A stretch of DNA of 64,000 nt, from the NCBI GenBank assembly GCA_904830895.1, contig LR882958.1, forward strand, positions 4,855,501 through 4,919,500, given 5' to 3'. The number at the start of each line of letters is the position of its first letter. Within the stretch, counting starts at the first letter, position 1. The position numbers and the translations under genes were made by a program. Source of the stretch: Planktothrix rubescens CCAP 1459/22 (GTDB taxonomy: Bacteria; Cyanobacteriota; Cyanobacteriia; Cyanobacteriales; Microcoleaceae). Positions 1 through 6,710 of the stretch are shown here, in pieces. Under the pieces are notes generated by a model. The model was not told the DNA's origin. It saw only the letters and a program-made list of their open reading frames with translations, and did not search any database.

Positions 1-242
1 ATAATACAATCTATAAATTAAGTTTAGGGAAAAATGATTTTCGCGGAGATTCTTTATATGCTCAAATTGATTCCCCCCAAACTTCTACAAAGGAAGTCAA
101 TATTTTGGTGATTTCTAATGATATTTTATCAACTATTAATCGTCCCATAGAGGAGTGGAAACTTCCCCCAGAAATTCCGCAAACACCTCCTAAACCTCCT
201 ACACCTCAACCCATTCCTACACCTTCCGCTAGTCCTAAATAA
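1..242 (+). CDS. C-terminus of unknown protein (5' end outside window)
   Basis: An open frame enters from the left edge (codons from base 3) and ends at TAA 240-242, giving the last 79 residues of a longer protein. The visible part has a folded-looking stretch (YKLSLGKNDFRGD, then KEVNILVISNDIL) and ends in a proline/threonine-rich tail of PTP and PPKPP type. Such tails are common in secreted or surface proteins of cyanobacteria. I do not recognise the family. Codon use matches the neighbouring genes, and nothing suggests a pseudogene. Confidence 0.6.
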   Translation, partial: NTIYKLSLGKNDFRGDSLYAQIDSPQTSTKEVNILVISNDILSTINRPIEEWKLPPEIPQTPPKPPTPQPIPTPSASPK

Positions 243-272
243 TGTCAATTTAGCTGTTAGGAGTGCGCTGAA

Positions 273-315
273 GCGCAACAACGAGCGCAACAACGAGCGC
301 AACAACGAGTGCAAC
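273..315. repeat. 12-bp tandem repeat, about 3.6 copies
   Basis: The unit GCGCAACAACGA is repeated three times head to tail (273-308) and followed by a partial, slightly diverged copy to 315. It lies just after a stop codon, between genes, and is probably a slippage-prone microsatellite with no coding role. The minus-strand open frame across it (129-314) is an artefact of the repeat. Confidence 0.8.
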
Positions 316-339
316 TATGAAACAGTCAAAAGTATTATC

Positions 340-404
340 CCCATTCCCTGTTCCCTCCCCTCTAGCCCCCCGTGCACGGGGGGTTTGGGGGGCTGTTCCC
401 TATT
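340..404. repeat. GTGCAC-centred palindromic repeat, copy 1
   Basis: Runs of ATTCCCTGTTCCC surround a core CTAGCCCCCC-GTGCAC-GGGGGGTTTGGGGGGCT (core 362-394). The core is a strong perfect palindrome around GTGCAC. The same element occurs at 1540-1648 in this orientation and at 33123-33172 and 46018-46073 inverted. This copy directly abuts the next gene and supplies a false upstream start for it, giving a spurious MHGGFGG N-terminus. Confidence 0.85.
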
Positions 405-410
405 CCAATC

Positions 411-1454
411 ATGAATTTAGAATCAGAAATATTTCCGGTAAATTTAGCTAACCGATTTGCTCAGTTTGGCTTGCAATGTGTTATACAAGAATATCCTCAT
501 ATTCAATATTATTGGTTAGAAAGTTCTCAGGATTTAATTCCCCATCGACAACTTAATCCGGCATTTTATGGCTGTTTAGATTGGCATTCGGCGGTTCATA
601 ACCATTGGATGTTAACTCGGTTAATTAAATATTTTCCCGATGGGGATTTTGTGTCTTTTGCTAGAGATATTTTAACTAAAAATATTACCCCAGAACATAT
701 TAAAATAGAAGCCAAATTTTTACAATCTCAGCCTCGATTTGAATGTCCCTATGGGTTAGCTTGGTTTTTACAATTAATAGCCGAATTGACTGAATGGGAA
801 GACGAACAAGCTAAAATCTTATTAGAATATTTACAACCTTTAAAAACTGTTATTATTAATAATATTCATAAATGGTTATTAACTTTATCCTATCCTAACC
901 GCACCGGATTACATAATCAAACAGCTTTTGCATTGGGATTAATTTGGGATTGGGCAACCTTAACTCAGCATCAAAAATTATTAGAAGAAGTTGCACATAA
1001 AATCCAAAAATTTTATTACCATGATTACAATTATTCCCTCCATTGTGAACCCTTGGGTGATGATTTTCTCTCTCCCTGTCTAGCAGAAGCAGATTTAATG
1101 CGCCGGATTTTACCGCATTTTGAATTTGGAGAATGGTTAACTATTTTTTTACCCCACCTTCCCCAAAAGTTGGAAACCGATTGGTTTTCTCCGATTATTA
1201 TTAATAATCCTGAAGATTACGGACAATCCCATTTTGATGGGTTAAACTTGAGTCGGGCGTGGATGTTAGAAGGGATAATCTCTGGTTTATTACCAACAGA
1301 TAACCGCATCCCCGCTTTGAAAACTGTAGCAAATCTTCATTACCAAGTCGGGTTAAATCCTGTATCTGGTAATTTCTATGGCGGAAGTCATTGGTTAGGA
1401 AGTTTTGCCGTTTATCTAGGAACAAAAAGAGGTTTAAACAGCCATAAAAAATAA
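411..1454 (+). CDS. DUF2891 family protein
   Basis: A 347-residue protein resembling the DUF2891 family. The characteristic segment is FYGCLDWHSAVHNHWMLTRL near residues 55-75, and a second conserved stretch HFDGLNLSRAWMLEGI lies near the C-terminus with GGSHWLGSFA at the end. The family is thought to adopt an alpha-helical toroid-like fold with unknown activity. I start at ATG 411 because the upstream in-frame codons (from 372) are translated repeat element, and the same false MHGGFGG leader appears before galT. No signal peptide or membrane segment is visible. The gene is followed, in the same direction, by galT after another repeat copy, so an operon is possible but not shown. Confidence 0.75.
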   Translation: MNLESEIFPVNLANRFAQFGLQCVIQEYPHIQYYWLESSQDLIPHRQLNPAFYGCLDWHSAVHNHWMLTRLIKYFPDGDFVSFARDILTKNITPEHIKIEAKFLQSQPRFECPYGLAWFLQLIAELTEWEDEQAKILLEYLQPLKTVIINNIHKWLLTLSYPNRTGLHNQTAFALGLIWDWATLTQHQKLLEEVAHKIQKFYYHDYNYSLHCEPLGDDFLSPCLAEADLMRRILPHFEFGEWLTIFLPHLPQKLETDWFSPIIINNPEDYGQSHFDGLNLSRAWMLEGIISGLLPTDNRIPALKTVANLHYQVGLNPVSGNFYGGSHWLGSFAVYLGTKRGLNSHKK

Positions 1455-1539
1455 TCAATCCTTTTTATTAGCAAATGCGCCTGTGCGGTTAGGACAAAGA
1501 CTAATACATACTCTTTTCCTCCGGTGTTCTCCGTTCCCT

Positions 1540-1648
1540 GTTATCCGTTCCCTATTCCCTATTCCCTATTCCCTCCCCCCCCTAGCCCTGCGTGCACGGG
1601 GGGTTTGGGGGGGCTATTCCCTGTTCCCTGTTCCCTGTTCCCTTCTAT
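1540..1648. repeat. GTGCAC-centred palindromic repeat, copy 2
   Basis: Tandem ATTCCCT units (about 1553-1575) lead into CCTAGCCCTG-CGTGCACGGGG-GGTTTGGGG (core about 1581-1615), followed by tandem GTTCCCT units. Same orientation as the copy at 340-404. It reaches the galT start codon, so galT probably relies on the end of the repeat for its leader. One arm has a CCTG variant, which weakens the palindrome slightly. Confidence 0.85.
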
Positions 1649-2665
1649 ATGACTGAACTCAGACAGAATCTAATCACCAGAGATTGGGTAATTATTGCCA
1701 CCGAAAGGGCAAAACGACCCGATGAATTTACTAAAACTGAAACCCAACTTATTCCCACTCCTGAATATCGTTCTAATTGTCCCTTTTGTCCAGGGAATGA
1801 ATTGTTAACTGGAGGTCGAGAAATATTGCGGTTATCGGATGATTTAAACTGGAAAGTTCGCGTTGTTTCTAATAAGTATCCTGCTTTATCTCCTGAAGGT
1901 GAAAGAGTCCGAGAAACCGATGGTATTTTTCATTCTTTATCAGGGTTTGGGTTTCATGAAGTAGTAATTGAACATCCTCGCCATGATTTAACAATGGCGT
2001 TAATGGAAATCAAAGATATAGCAAATATTATTCGAGTTTATCGCCAACGTTATATTCATATTCGCAAAGATGCTCGGGTAGAAACTATTATTATCTTTAA
2101 AAATCATGGTCAAGGAGCGGGAACTTCTTTAGAACATCCTCATTCCCAAATTGCTGCAATTCCCATTGTTCCCTATCAATGGCGTGACCGTGTTAGGGAA
2201 GCAATTCGTCATTATGATGATACCGGAGAATGTATTTTTTGTCGCACCTTAAAGGAAGAATTAGAAGCCCAAGAACGGATTATTTTTACCAGTGAACATT
2301 TCGTTGCTTTTATTCCCTATGCCGCTCTTTCTCCCTTCCATACTTGGATTTTTCCCCGTCGTCATAGTTCCTCATTTGATGAAATTACAGATGTGGAAAT
2401 CTTGGATTTAGCTAAAACCTTAAAAAATGTCCTAGCTAAACTTTACTATGGGTTAAATAATCCCGATTATAATTATACTATTCGTTCCATTCCCACCGCC
2501 GAACAACGCACTGATTATTCCCATTGGTATATTGCCTTAATTCCTCGGGTTTCTTTATCCGCCGGATTTGAATTAGGTAGTGGAATGTATATTAATACCG
2601 CTTTACCCGAAGAAAGTGCTGCATTCTTGCGTTCTGTTAAAATTCCTCCTGATAATTGCTATTGA
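1649..2665 (+). CDS. galT: Galactose-1-phosphate uridylyltransferase (GalT, HIT superfamily)
   Basis: The 338-residue product matches the GalT branch of HIT nucleotidyltransferases. It moves UMP between UDP-glucose and galactose-1-phosphate in the Leloir pathway, in the cytosol. Seen in sequence: N-terminal RDWVIIATERAKRP, zinc-type pair CPFC near residue 45, the catalytic HPHSQ motif (the nucleophile is its second His), a second CxxC pair (CIFC) and a C-terminal HIT-like half with HTWIFPRRH. ATG 1649 is chosen because the upstream frame (from 1592) is repeat DNA. A related cyanobacterial uridylyltransferase or ADP-glucose phosphorylase is an alternative. The last residues (PPDNCY) run into a PIN-gene fragment, so the native C-terminus may have been altered. 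Confidence 0.8.
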   Translation: MTELRQNLITRDWVIIATERAKRPDEFTKTETQLIPTPEYRSNCPFCPGNELLTGGREILRLSDDLNWKVRVVSNKYPALSPEGERVRETDGIFHSLSGFGFHEVVIEHPRHDLTMALMEIKDIANIIRVYRQRYIHIRKDARVETIIIFKNHGQGAGTSLEHPHSQIAAIPIVPYQWRDRVREAIRHYDDTGECIFCRTLKEELEAQERIIFTSEHFVAFIPYAALSPFHTWIFPRRHSSSFDEITDVEILDLAKTLKNVLAKLYYGLNNPDYNYTIRSIPTAEQRTDYSHWYIALIPRVSLSAGFELGSGMYINTALPEESAAFLRSVKIPPDNCY

Positions 2666-2795
2666 TACTAATATTATTGTTAGATTTATTACTAGAGATA
2701 ATGAATTACAGTATCAACAAAGTTTAGAATTGTTCAAAAATAAAAATATTTTTATTCCTGATACTGTTTTTGATGAAGTAATTAAACGGAAATAG
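2654..2795 (+). pseudogene. PIN-domain toxin N-terminal fragment fused to antitoxin tail
   Basis: Frame 2654-2767 reads AIDTNIIVRFITRDNELQYQ, the first strand of a VapC-type PIN ribonuclease with its first acidic residue. It continues to about residue 38 and then switches abruptly at 2767 into FDEVIKRK-stop. That segment is identical to the end of the intact antitoxin gene at 3844-4140. The rest of the PIN domain and all its other catalytic acids are missing. It overlaps the last codons of galT. This is a recombination scar, not a working toxin. Confidence 0.7.
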
Positions 2796-2835
2796 ATGAG
2801 TATGAGTTATTTATTAGATACTAATATTGTTTCCT
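2767..2835 (+). repeat. 69-bp direct repeat, left copy (antitoxin/toxin junction)
   Basis: Bases 2767-2835 are identical to 4112-4180. The copied segment holds the last nine codons of the antitoxin, its stop and the first 13 codons of vapC. The left copy ends in TTTCCT followed by GATAA, which closes the short vapC start after a few codons. The two copies flank the candidate toxin/immunity pair at 2843-3581. Confidence 0.9.
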
Positions 2836-2842
2836 GATAAAA

Positions 2843-3304
2843 ATGACATTTATTGACTTTATTATTGTTTTCATAATCATCCTAATTTTAGTCTTATTTG
2901 GAATTAGAAAACGGGGAATTTTATCTAGTTTTACTGGTGGTAAACTTGATGAATATCTTAACCGATGGGAGGTTTATGCACCACAATCTTACCAGAAAAT
3001 ACGAGCAACCAATGATATTCAGATAATTGCTGAAAAGACGGGGTTTTCTCAGGTTAAAATTGCAAAAATTAAGGAACATATATTTTTTAAAGAACATCAA
3101 TTAGATGATGGTATCAGGTTGTTTGATCCTGATCCTGATATTGCTGATGCTTGGTTTAGGTTACAAGAAGGAGATTATAATGATCAGGATCTAAGGTTAT
3201 TGAAGCATGAATATTTTGAAGCTCGTTTTGAGGGAATATTTCAAACTGATTATCGGACTTCCCATAATGCTACAATTAAGTCAGGGAGAACATGGACTCC
3301 TTAA
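2843..3304 (+). CDS. Membrane-anchored candidate toxin-domain protein
   Basis: A 153-residue protein with one N-terminal membrane segment (about residues 4-21, IIVFIIILILVLFG), a basic IRKRG stop-transfer stretch and a compact soluble domain. The domain holds FDPDPDIADAWFRL, a LKHEYFEARFEG segment with an HE...E pattern, and a closing TSHNATIKSGRTWTP. From memory this resembles C-terminal domains carried by phage head-associated or polymorphic-toxin proteins; the activity is not known to me. It ends 37 bp before a small acidic protein in the same direction, the usual toxin-immunity order. The start has only a weak ribosome site. No frameshift is needed to explain either gene. Confidence 0.5.
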   Translation: MTFIDFIIVFIIILILVLFGIRKRGILSSFTGGKLDEYLNRWEVYAPQSYQKIRATNDIQIIAEKTGFSQVKIAKIKEHIFFKEHQLDDGIRLFDPDPDIADAWFRLQEGDYNDQDLRLLKHEYFEARFEGIFQTDYRTSHNATIKSGRTWTP

Positions 3305-3341
3305 TGAGTATCAATTTAAACTTTATTTAGAGGAATGTTTT

Positions 3342-3581
3342 ATGGCTTTTTATGTAATGTTAATTAAGGTCAACGAAGATGAGCAAGGTGTTACTTATAA
3401 TTTTGGAAGTGACTCTGAACATTTAGGAAAGATTCATCTTGATAAACATCAGGGAACAATTCAAGAAATTGAACCTATTAATAGTGAAAATTATCAACAT
3501 CTTTTAGTTAGAGCAGAGGTTAAGTTACGTCAACATTGGAAAGCGGGTAACTTTCCTGACCACACTTGTTGGGCTTCTTGA
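3342..3581 (+). CDS. Small protein, candidate immunity partner
   Basis: A 79-residue soluble protein beginning MAFYVMLIKVNEDEQGV. It contains a beta-rich start, a GKIHLDKHQGTIQEI strand pair and a conserved-looking tail KAGNFPDHTCWAS. I choose ATG 3342, preceded by GAGGAA at a suitable distance. An upstream in-frame ATG at 3207 would overlap the preceding gene by almost 100 bases and give a leader without protein-like character. No family name is recognised. The position directly behind the membrane-anchored toxin-like protein is the basis for calling it an immunity candidate; that is inference. Confidence 0.5.
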   Translation: MAFYVMLIKVNEDEQGVTYNFGSDSEHLGKIHLDKHQGTIQEIEPINSENYQHLLVRAEVKLRQHWKAGNFPDHTCWAS

Positions 3582-3585
3582 TTTT

Positions 3586-3652
3586 TAAATTGTTGTCTAA
3601 TAATTTCGGGAATTTCAATAAATCCTGATTGATTTAAGGTGACTAAGTTCAT
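3586..3652 (-). pseudogene. Possible antitoxin N-terminal remnant
   Basis: Reading leftward from ATG 3652 gives MNLVTLNQSGFIEIPEIIRQ. This looks like the start of an AbrB/VapB-type or similar short antitoxin, preceded by an AGGAAAAT-like leader. The frame runs into the 3' end of the plus-strand gene ending at 3581 and stops soon after, so only about 22 plausible codons survive. Too short for a firm family call. Confidence 0.3.
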
Positions 3653-3738
3653 AATATTTTCCTAACCTAAAGTTACCTGTGTATATTATAGCAGCGATCG
3701 CACTCCTAACTCCCTTACACTCCAAATTCTCCTAAACC

Positions 3739-3804
3739 CCTTACACCAACAAAAGTATATCTTTGAACATCATCGGGCAAGATTTCTGTAATATGCTAAG
3801 ATTA
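3739..3804. repeat. 66-bp diverged repeat, copy A (antitoxin-like remnant)
   Basis: This segment aligns without gaps to 6640-6705 with about 55 of 66 identities. On the minus strand both copies read HI(T/I)(E/D)ILPDDVQ. Several differences fall at silent positions of that frame, suggesting both derive from a coding segment such as the start of a small antitoxin. Copy A lies just upstream of the antitoxin-vapC pair. Confidence 0.55.
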
Positions 3805-3843
3805 GAATGGTTATCTAATTGTATTTGAATGGAGGCAATCAAT

Positions 3844-4140
3844 ATGTTATCAACTGATGTTAGACAAGAATCCATGATCAAAAGAATTGAGCAAGTTGTT
3901 TCGATTTTAATGGAAGAACGTCCTTTATTTAAAGAAGAACTGAATCAATCAGAAATGATTAAAGAGTTATTTAAACTCTTTCAAGAAAACTTACCTTTTG
4001 AAAAATTTAACACGATGTCAGATCAGGAATTAAAGAAACATTGTAGTCTGATTATGGTGACAGAAGCAGTGGCGGGAACCTTGAATGAATTAACACCTGA
4101 ACAAATGGCTATTTTTGATGAAGTAATTAAACGGAAATAG
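3844..4140 (+). CDS. Antitoxin of a VapBC-type pair
   Basis: A 98-residue, charged, helical protein (MLSTDVRQESMIKRIEQVVS...). It sits immediately before a PIN toxin: its TAG stop is followed directly by the toxin ATG, so the two are translationally coupled. ATG 3844 is preferred over 3829 because GGAGG at 3831-3835 lies eight bases upstream of 3844 and inside the longer reading. It has no classical AbrB, RHH or Phd signature that I can see; it matches a cyanobacterial helical antitoxin type found with PIN proteins. In the family such proteins inhibit the toxin and repress the operon. Its last codons are duplicated at 2767-2835. Confidence 0.6.
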   Translation: MLSTDVRQESMIKRIEQVVSILMEERPLFKEELNQSEMIKELFKLFQENLPFEKFNTMSDQELKKHCSLIMVTEAVAGTLNELTPEQMAIFDEVIKRK

Positions 4141-4180
4141 ATGAGTATGAGTTATTTATTAGATACTAATATTGTTTCCT
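4112..4180 (+). repeat. 69-bp direct repeat, right copy (parent locus)
   Basis: Identical to 2767-2835, offset by 1345 bases. Here the segment is in its natural place, joining the end of the antitoxin gene to the start of vapC, so this copy is the likely parent of the left one. Confidence 0.9.
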
Positions 4181-4539
4181 TATCCCTGAAAAATAATCTT
4201 AAAGTTAAGGAAAAGCTCAAACAATTAGAATCTCAAAAAGAATTACTCTGTATCAGTTGCATTACTTATTTTGAAATTAAAAGAGGATTATTTGCAGTAA
4301 AAGCAACTAAACAACTAGAGAGATTTAATGAATTTTGCCAAGATTATAAAATTATTTTATTAGATGATTTAGCAATTTTAGAGAAAGCAGCCGAAATTCA
4401 TGCCAATTTAAGGTTAAGAGGATTACCGATCCAAACAGAAGATATTTTAATTGCTGCGACTGCTATTGTTAAAGGTTTAATTCTGGTTTCTAATGATAGT
4501 GATTTATTAGACCTCTTGCAAAAAAAATCTATGCTATAA
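4141..4539 (+). CDS. vapC: VapC-type PIN toxin with 3' end replaced by an IS element
   Basis: PIN-domain ribonuclease with the usual acidic residues: LLDTNIVS at the start, TYFEIKRGL near residue 44, EDILIAATA near residue 100 and SNDSDLL near residue 120. The family cuts tRNA or other RNA when not bound by its antitoxin. The reading frame runs into the left inverted repeat of an IS5-type element at 4510, so the last nine residues (DLLQKKSML) come from the IS. The displaced native tail lies beyond the IS at 5541-5582 and would read LRVEGLSLENWVE. All four acidic positions remain, so activity may persist, but C-terminal changes often weaken VapC. ATG 4147 is an alternative start. Confidence 0.8.
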   Translation: MSMSYLLDTNIVSLSLKNNLKVKEKLKQLESQKELLCISCITYFEIKRGLFAVKATKQLERFNEFCQDYKIILLDDLAILEKAAEIHANLRLRGLPIQTEDILIAATAIVKGLILVSNDSDLLDLLQKKSML

Positions 4540-5538
4540 TAACAAATTTTCACTTTCAGACTAAGAGTGTCAACTCATAATTATAAATGGCCGACAACAA
4601 ATTACAACGAAGACCATAACGGCGACGACGATTTCGATAACGACTCGATAAGATCCTGAAAATTTTGAGGCTCCGATTAACGTGTTCAATCACAATTCGT
4701 TGATGAGCCAAAGCTTGATTATAGTCTTTTTCTAAGACCGAAAGATTGCCATTTTTGGGTTTCTTTTTGGGTACATAGCTATTCAAGTGATAATCCTTAA
4801 TCCCTTGATAGCCACTATCTTGTAAACTATCAGTTTGGGGGTGAAAATGAATTTTGCTTTTTTTGAATAAGCTGAAATCGTGGCAATGTCCTTGTCCAAA
4901 ATCTGTACAAATAATCTGTTTAGTTTCTTGATCAATTACTAACTGAATTTTGAGCGTGTGATGTTTTTTCTTTCCTGAGTAACATTTTTTCTGTTTTTTT
5001 TTCGGTCTTTCAATAGCCGTTTCCGTGACATCCATCACTACGATTTCGGGGTAGCCAGAATCTTGAATTAATGCTTTCTTTCCCGGAATCCGAAACTTTC
5101 CTGTTTTCATTAAAGTTGATTCAATATTAGCAACAATTCGGCAAATAGTTGATTCTGATACTCCCCAATTTGTCCCAATATGAAAATATGTTCTGTATTC
5201 TCGCCAATACTCCAAGGCTACTAAAACTTGCTCTTGGAGAGTCAGGTGGGTGTGACGTCCTCTCCTATCTTTAGGATGTTCTAACCTGAACTGCTCTATG
5301 GCATTAACCATTTCTTGAAAGGTTTGAATCTTGACACCAAATCTCCGTTTAAATTCAGGAGGTTTCAAATTTAGATAAAATTGAGTGTTCATCGCAGAGT
5401 TATTGTCTTAATTCACTTTCAATTTTTACCATTTTATGGAGTTTTTAGCAAAAGTTTGTGAAGAATGGTTAGTCTCTAGGATTTTATGAAATTGAGCAAA
5501 ACTTACCATAATACCATAAAATTATTTTGCAAGAGTTC
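4510..5538 (-). mobile_element. Complete IS5-family insertion sequence in vapC
   Basis: Both ends can be read. The left end from 4510 starts GACCTCTTGCAAAA. The complement of the right end (5538 leftward) starts GAACTCTTGCAAAA. Similarity continues for about 33 bases with a few mismatches. TA is present on both sides (4508-4509 and 5539-5540), fitting a 2-bp target duplication. The element is 1029 bp with one transposase gene on the minus strand. Removing the IS and one TA rejoins vapC in frame to a classic VapC C-terminus, which fixes the boundaries independently. Confidence 0.88.
4556..5392 (-). CDS. IS5-family transposase (DDE_Tnp_4 type)
   Basis: A 278-residue single-frame transposase. 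An N-terminal helix-turn-helix region (about 45-95, with WGVSESTICRIV) precedes a DDE catalytic domain. D121 lies in VVMDVTET, D192 in LQDSGYQG and E236 in IEHVNRSLK, the usual spacing. A basic stretch (RPKKKQKKCYSGKKKHH) follows the first Asp. No stop or frameshift is present, so it may be active. The gene fills most of the 1029-bp element and runs opposite to the interrupted vapC. Confidence 0.9.
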   Translation of the reverse strand: MNTQFYLNLKPPEFKRRFGVKIQTFQEMVNAIEQFRLEHPKDRRGRHTHLTLQEQVLVALEYWREYRTYFHIGTNWGVSESTICRIVANIESTLMKTGKFRIPGKKALIQDSGYPEIVVMDVTETAIERPKKKQKKCYSGKKKHHTLKIQLVIDQETKQIICTDFGQGHCHDFSLFKKSKIHFHPQTDSLQDSGYQGIKDYHLNSYVPKKKPKNGNLSVLEKDYNQALAHQRIVIEHVNRSLKIFRILSSRYRNRRRRYGLRCNLLSAIYNYELTLLV

Positions 5539-5540
5539 TA

Positions 5541-5582
5541 TTGAGAGTTGAGGGTTTAAGTTTAGAGAATTGGGTAGAGTGA
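5541..5582 (+). pseudogene. Displaced 3' end of vapC
   Basis: Directly after the right TA of the IS, the sequence reads LRVEGLSLENWVE-stop in the frame that continues vapC. This ending (RVxGLxLENW) is the standard C-terminus of VapC toxins. It shows what the gene encoded before the insertion. Confidence 0.85.
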
Positions 5583-5664
5583 TAAGTTGAAGTTTTGTTG
5601 AAGGTGTTATATAGCGATCGCACCCTCAACAACCCTAAAATAAAAAGCGATCGCATTAATAATT

Positions 5665-5991
5665 TTACTCCAGATCAAGGGGATTAAAAGTAATTAAAGA
5701 TTGTGCGCTATGACGAAGATAAAGAATATAAACTATATCCTCTCGAATGGTGAAAATAATCCGGTATTTATTCCTTGATTTCCCATAAATAATTTGTCTG
5801 ATTTCTTCAGGAAAATCATCGTTTTCTCTAGCTAAAGCAAAACGTTTTGGCTTATCTTGCAAAGTAGCAATAGTATTCATTAAATCTCTAAACCATTGAT
5901 CAGCATAATTAGGGTTAAGATTTTTTAACCAAAGATAAGCAGATTCTATTTCTAGTTTAGCATTCCGGGTTAATTTAACTTGAAATTCCAT
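5665..5991 (-). CDS. RelE/ParE-family toxin
   Basis: A 108-residue protein with the RelE/ParE fold pattern: an N-terminal strand (FQVKLTRNAKLEIESAYLWL), a helical hairpin, IIYGKSRNKYRIIFTI and a last strand VYILYLRHSAQ. The basic/aromatic residues needed for mRNA cleavage or gyrase inhibition lie in the RNKYRIIF and LRHS segments. It overlaps the upstream antitoxin gene by 17 bases, a typical coupled pair. Length is normal for the family. Whether it is a ribosome-dependent RNase (RelE) or a gyrase poison (ParE) cannot be told by eye. Confidence 0.85.
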   Translation of the reverse strand: MEFQVKLTRNAKLEIESAYLWLKNLNPNYADQWFRDLMNTIATLQDKPKRFALARENDDFPEEIRQIIYGKSRNKYRIIFTIREDIVYILYLRHSAQSLITFNPLDLE

Positions 5992-6265
5992 GTTTTTGCT
6001 GCATTTCTTCGATGAATTGATTTAGGGTTTGTGTGTCACCTATTGCTATATCTTCTAATCCTTTTTTAATCCCAATAATAGTTTCTAATTTCTCGATAAA
6101 ATCTAGTAATTTTTGATAAGATACAGCATCTTGTACTACTAATTCGGCTTTCCCATTAACAGTTAAAACGATAGGATTACCTGTTTCTTTCATCTGGGTA
6201 ATCATTTCATTTGTATTCCGTTTAAAGGTGGAGAGGGATTGAATATCTCGATTTAGATTAATCAT
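5975..6265 (-). CDS. Phd/YefM-family antitoxin
   Basis: A 96-residue protein with a Phd/YefM N-terminal DNA-binding part (residues 1-60: STFKRNTNEMITQMKETG, then PIVLTVNGKAELVVQDA, then SYQKLLDFIE) and a charged C-terminal tail that would wrap the toxin. It precedes the RelE-type toxin with a 17-bp overlap. In the family the antitoxin represses its own promoter, here in the 6266-6397 gap that also holds a HIP1 octamer and the divergent DUF104 gene. Confidence 0.88.
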   Translation of the reverse strand: MINLNRDIQSLSTFKRNTNEMITQMKETGNPIVLTVNGKAELVVQDAVSYQKLLDFIEKLETIIGIKKGLEDIAIGDTQTLNQFIEEMQQKHGISS

Positions 6266-6397
6266 GATTGGGGACTTCGCACTAAATTTGCATTAAATTT
6301 AATGTTAGCACAAAATAGCAAAAGCGATCGCACTCTCAACACTCCTACAATAAAATAGGTTATAATAGCAAGCAGTTAAATAATCACCTAATTCATT

Positions 6398-6622
6398 ATG
6401 CAACAAAGTTTTGATGCGGTTTTTGAAAACGGGGTTTTTCGCCCCTTAGCTGATTTCCAATTAACAGAAGGTCAAACCGTAAAACTTATTATAGAATCGG
6501 AATCTATGAAAAAAACGAAAAGCTTTCCTACGACGGGAATTATTGCTAAACTAACAGCAAATCCTATTGTGATTCCTAACTTTCATTCCCTGAAAAGAGA
6601 GGAAGCGAATGAACGCTGGTAA
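6398..6622 (+). CDS. DUF104 antitoxin (AF2212-like), orphan
   Basis: A 74-residue protein with the DUF104 start FDAVFENGVFRPLADFQLTEGQTVKLII, the beta-hairpin dimer region of AF2212-like antitoxins. The family is normally followed by a PIN toxin overlapping its stop. Here the expected toxin start would lie near 6610, but only a few codons follow before the 66-bp remnant repeat at 6640-6705. The antitoxin therefore appears to have lost its toxin. Confidence 0.8.
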   Translation: MQQSFDAVFENGVFRPLADFQLTEGQTVKLIIESESMKKTKSFPTTGIIAKLTANPIVIPNFHSLKREEANERW

Positions 6623-6639
6623 ACCTCAACGTTTACATT

Positions 6640-6705
6640 CCTTACACAAACAAAAGCCGATTTTTGGACATCATCAGGTAAGATATCTATAATATGCTGA
6701 GATTA
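6640..6705. repeat. 66-bp diverged repeat, copy B (antitoxin-like remnant)
   Basis: Partner of 3739-3804. The minus strand reads HIIDILPDDVQKSAFVCVR without a start or a continuing gene. It fills the gap between the orphan DUF104 antitoxin and the zinc-ribbon gene, marking where a TA gene has decayed. Confidence 0.55.
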
Positions 6706-6710
6706 ACTAA

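Noticed and set aside
372..410. Upstream in-frame extension with MHGGFGG leader
   Set aside because: The codons are translated palindromic repeat; the same leader precedes the unrelated gene at 1649, so it is not part of either protein.
1201..1458. Minus-strand open frame opposite the DUF2891 gene
   Set aside because: It lies in the shadow of a recognised gene and has no protein-like pattern.
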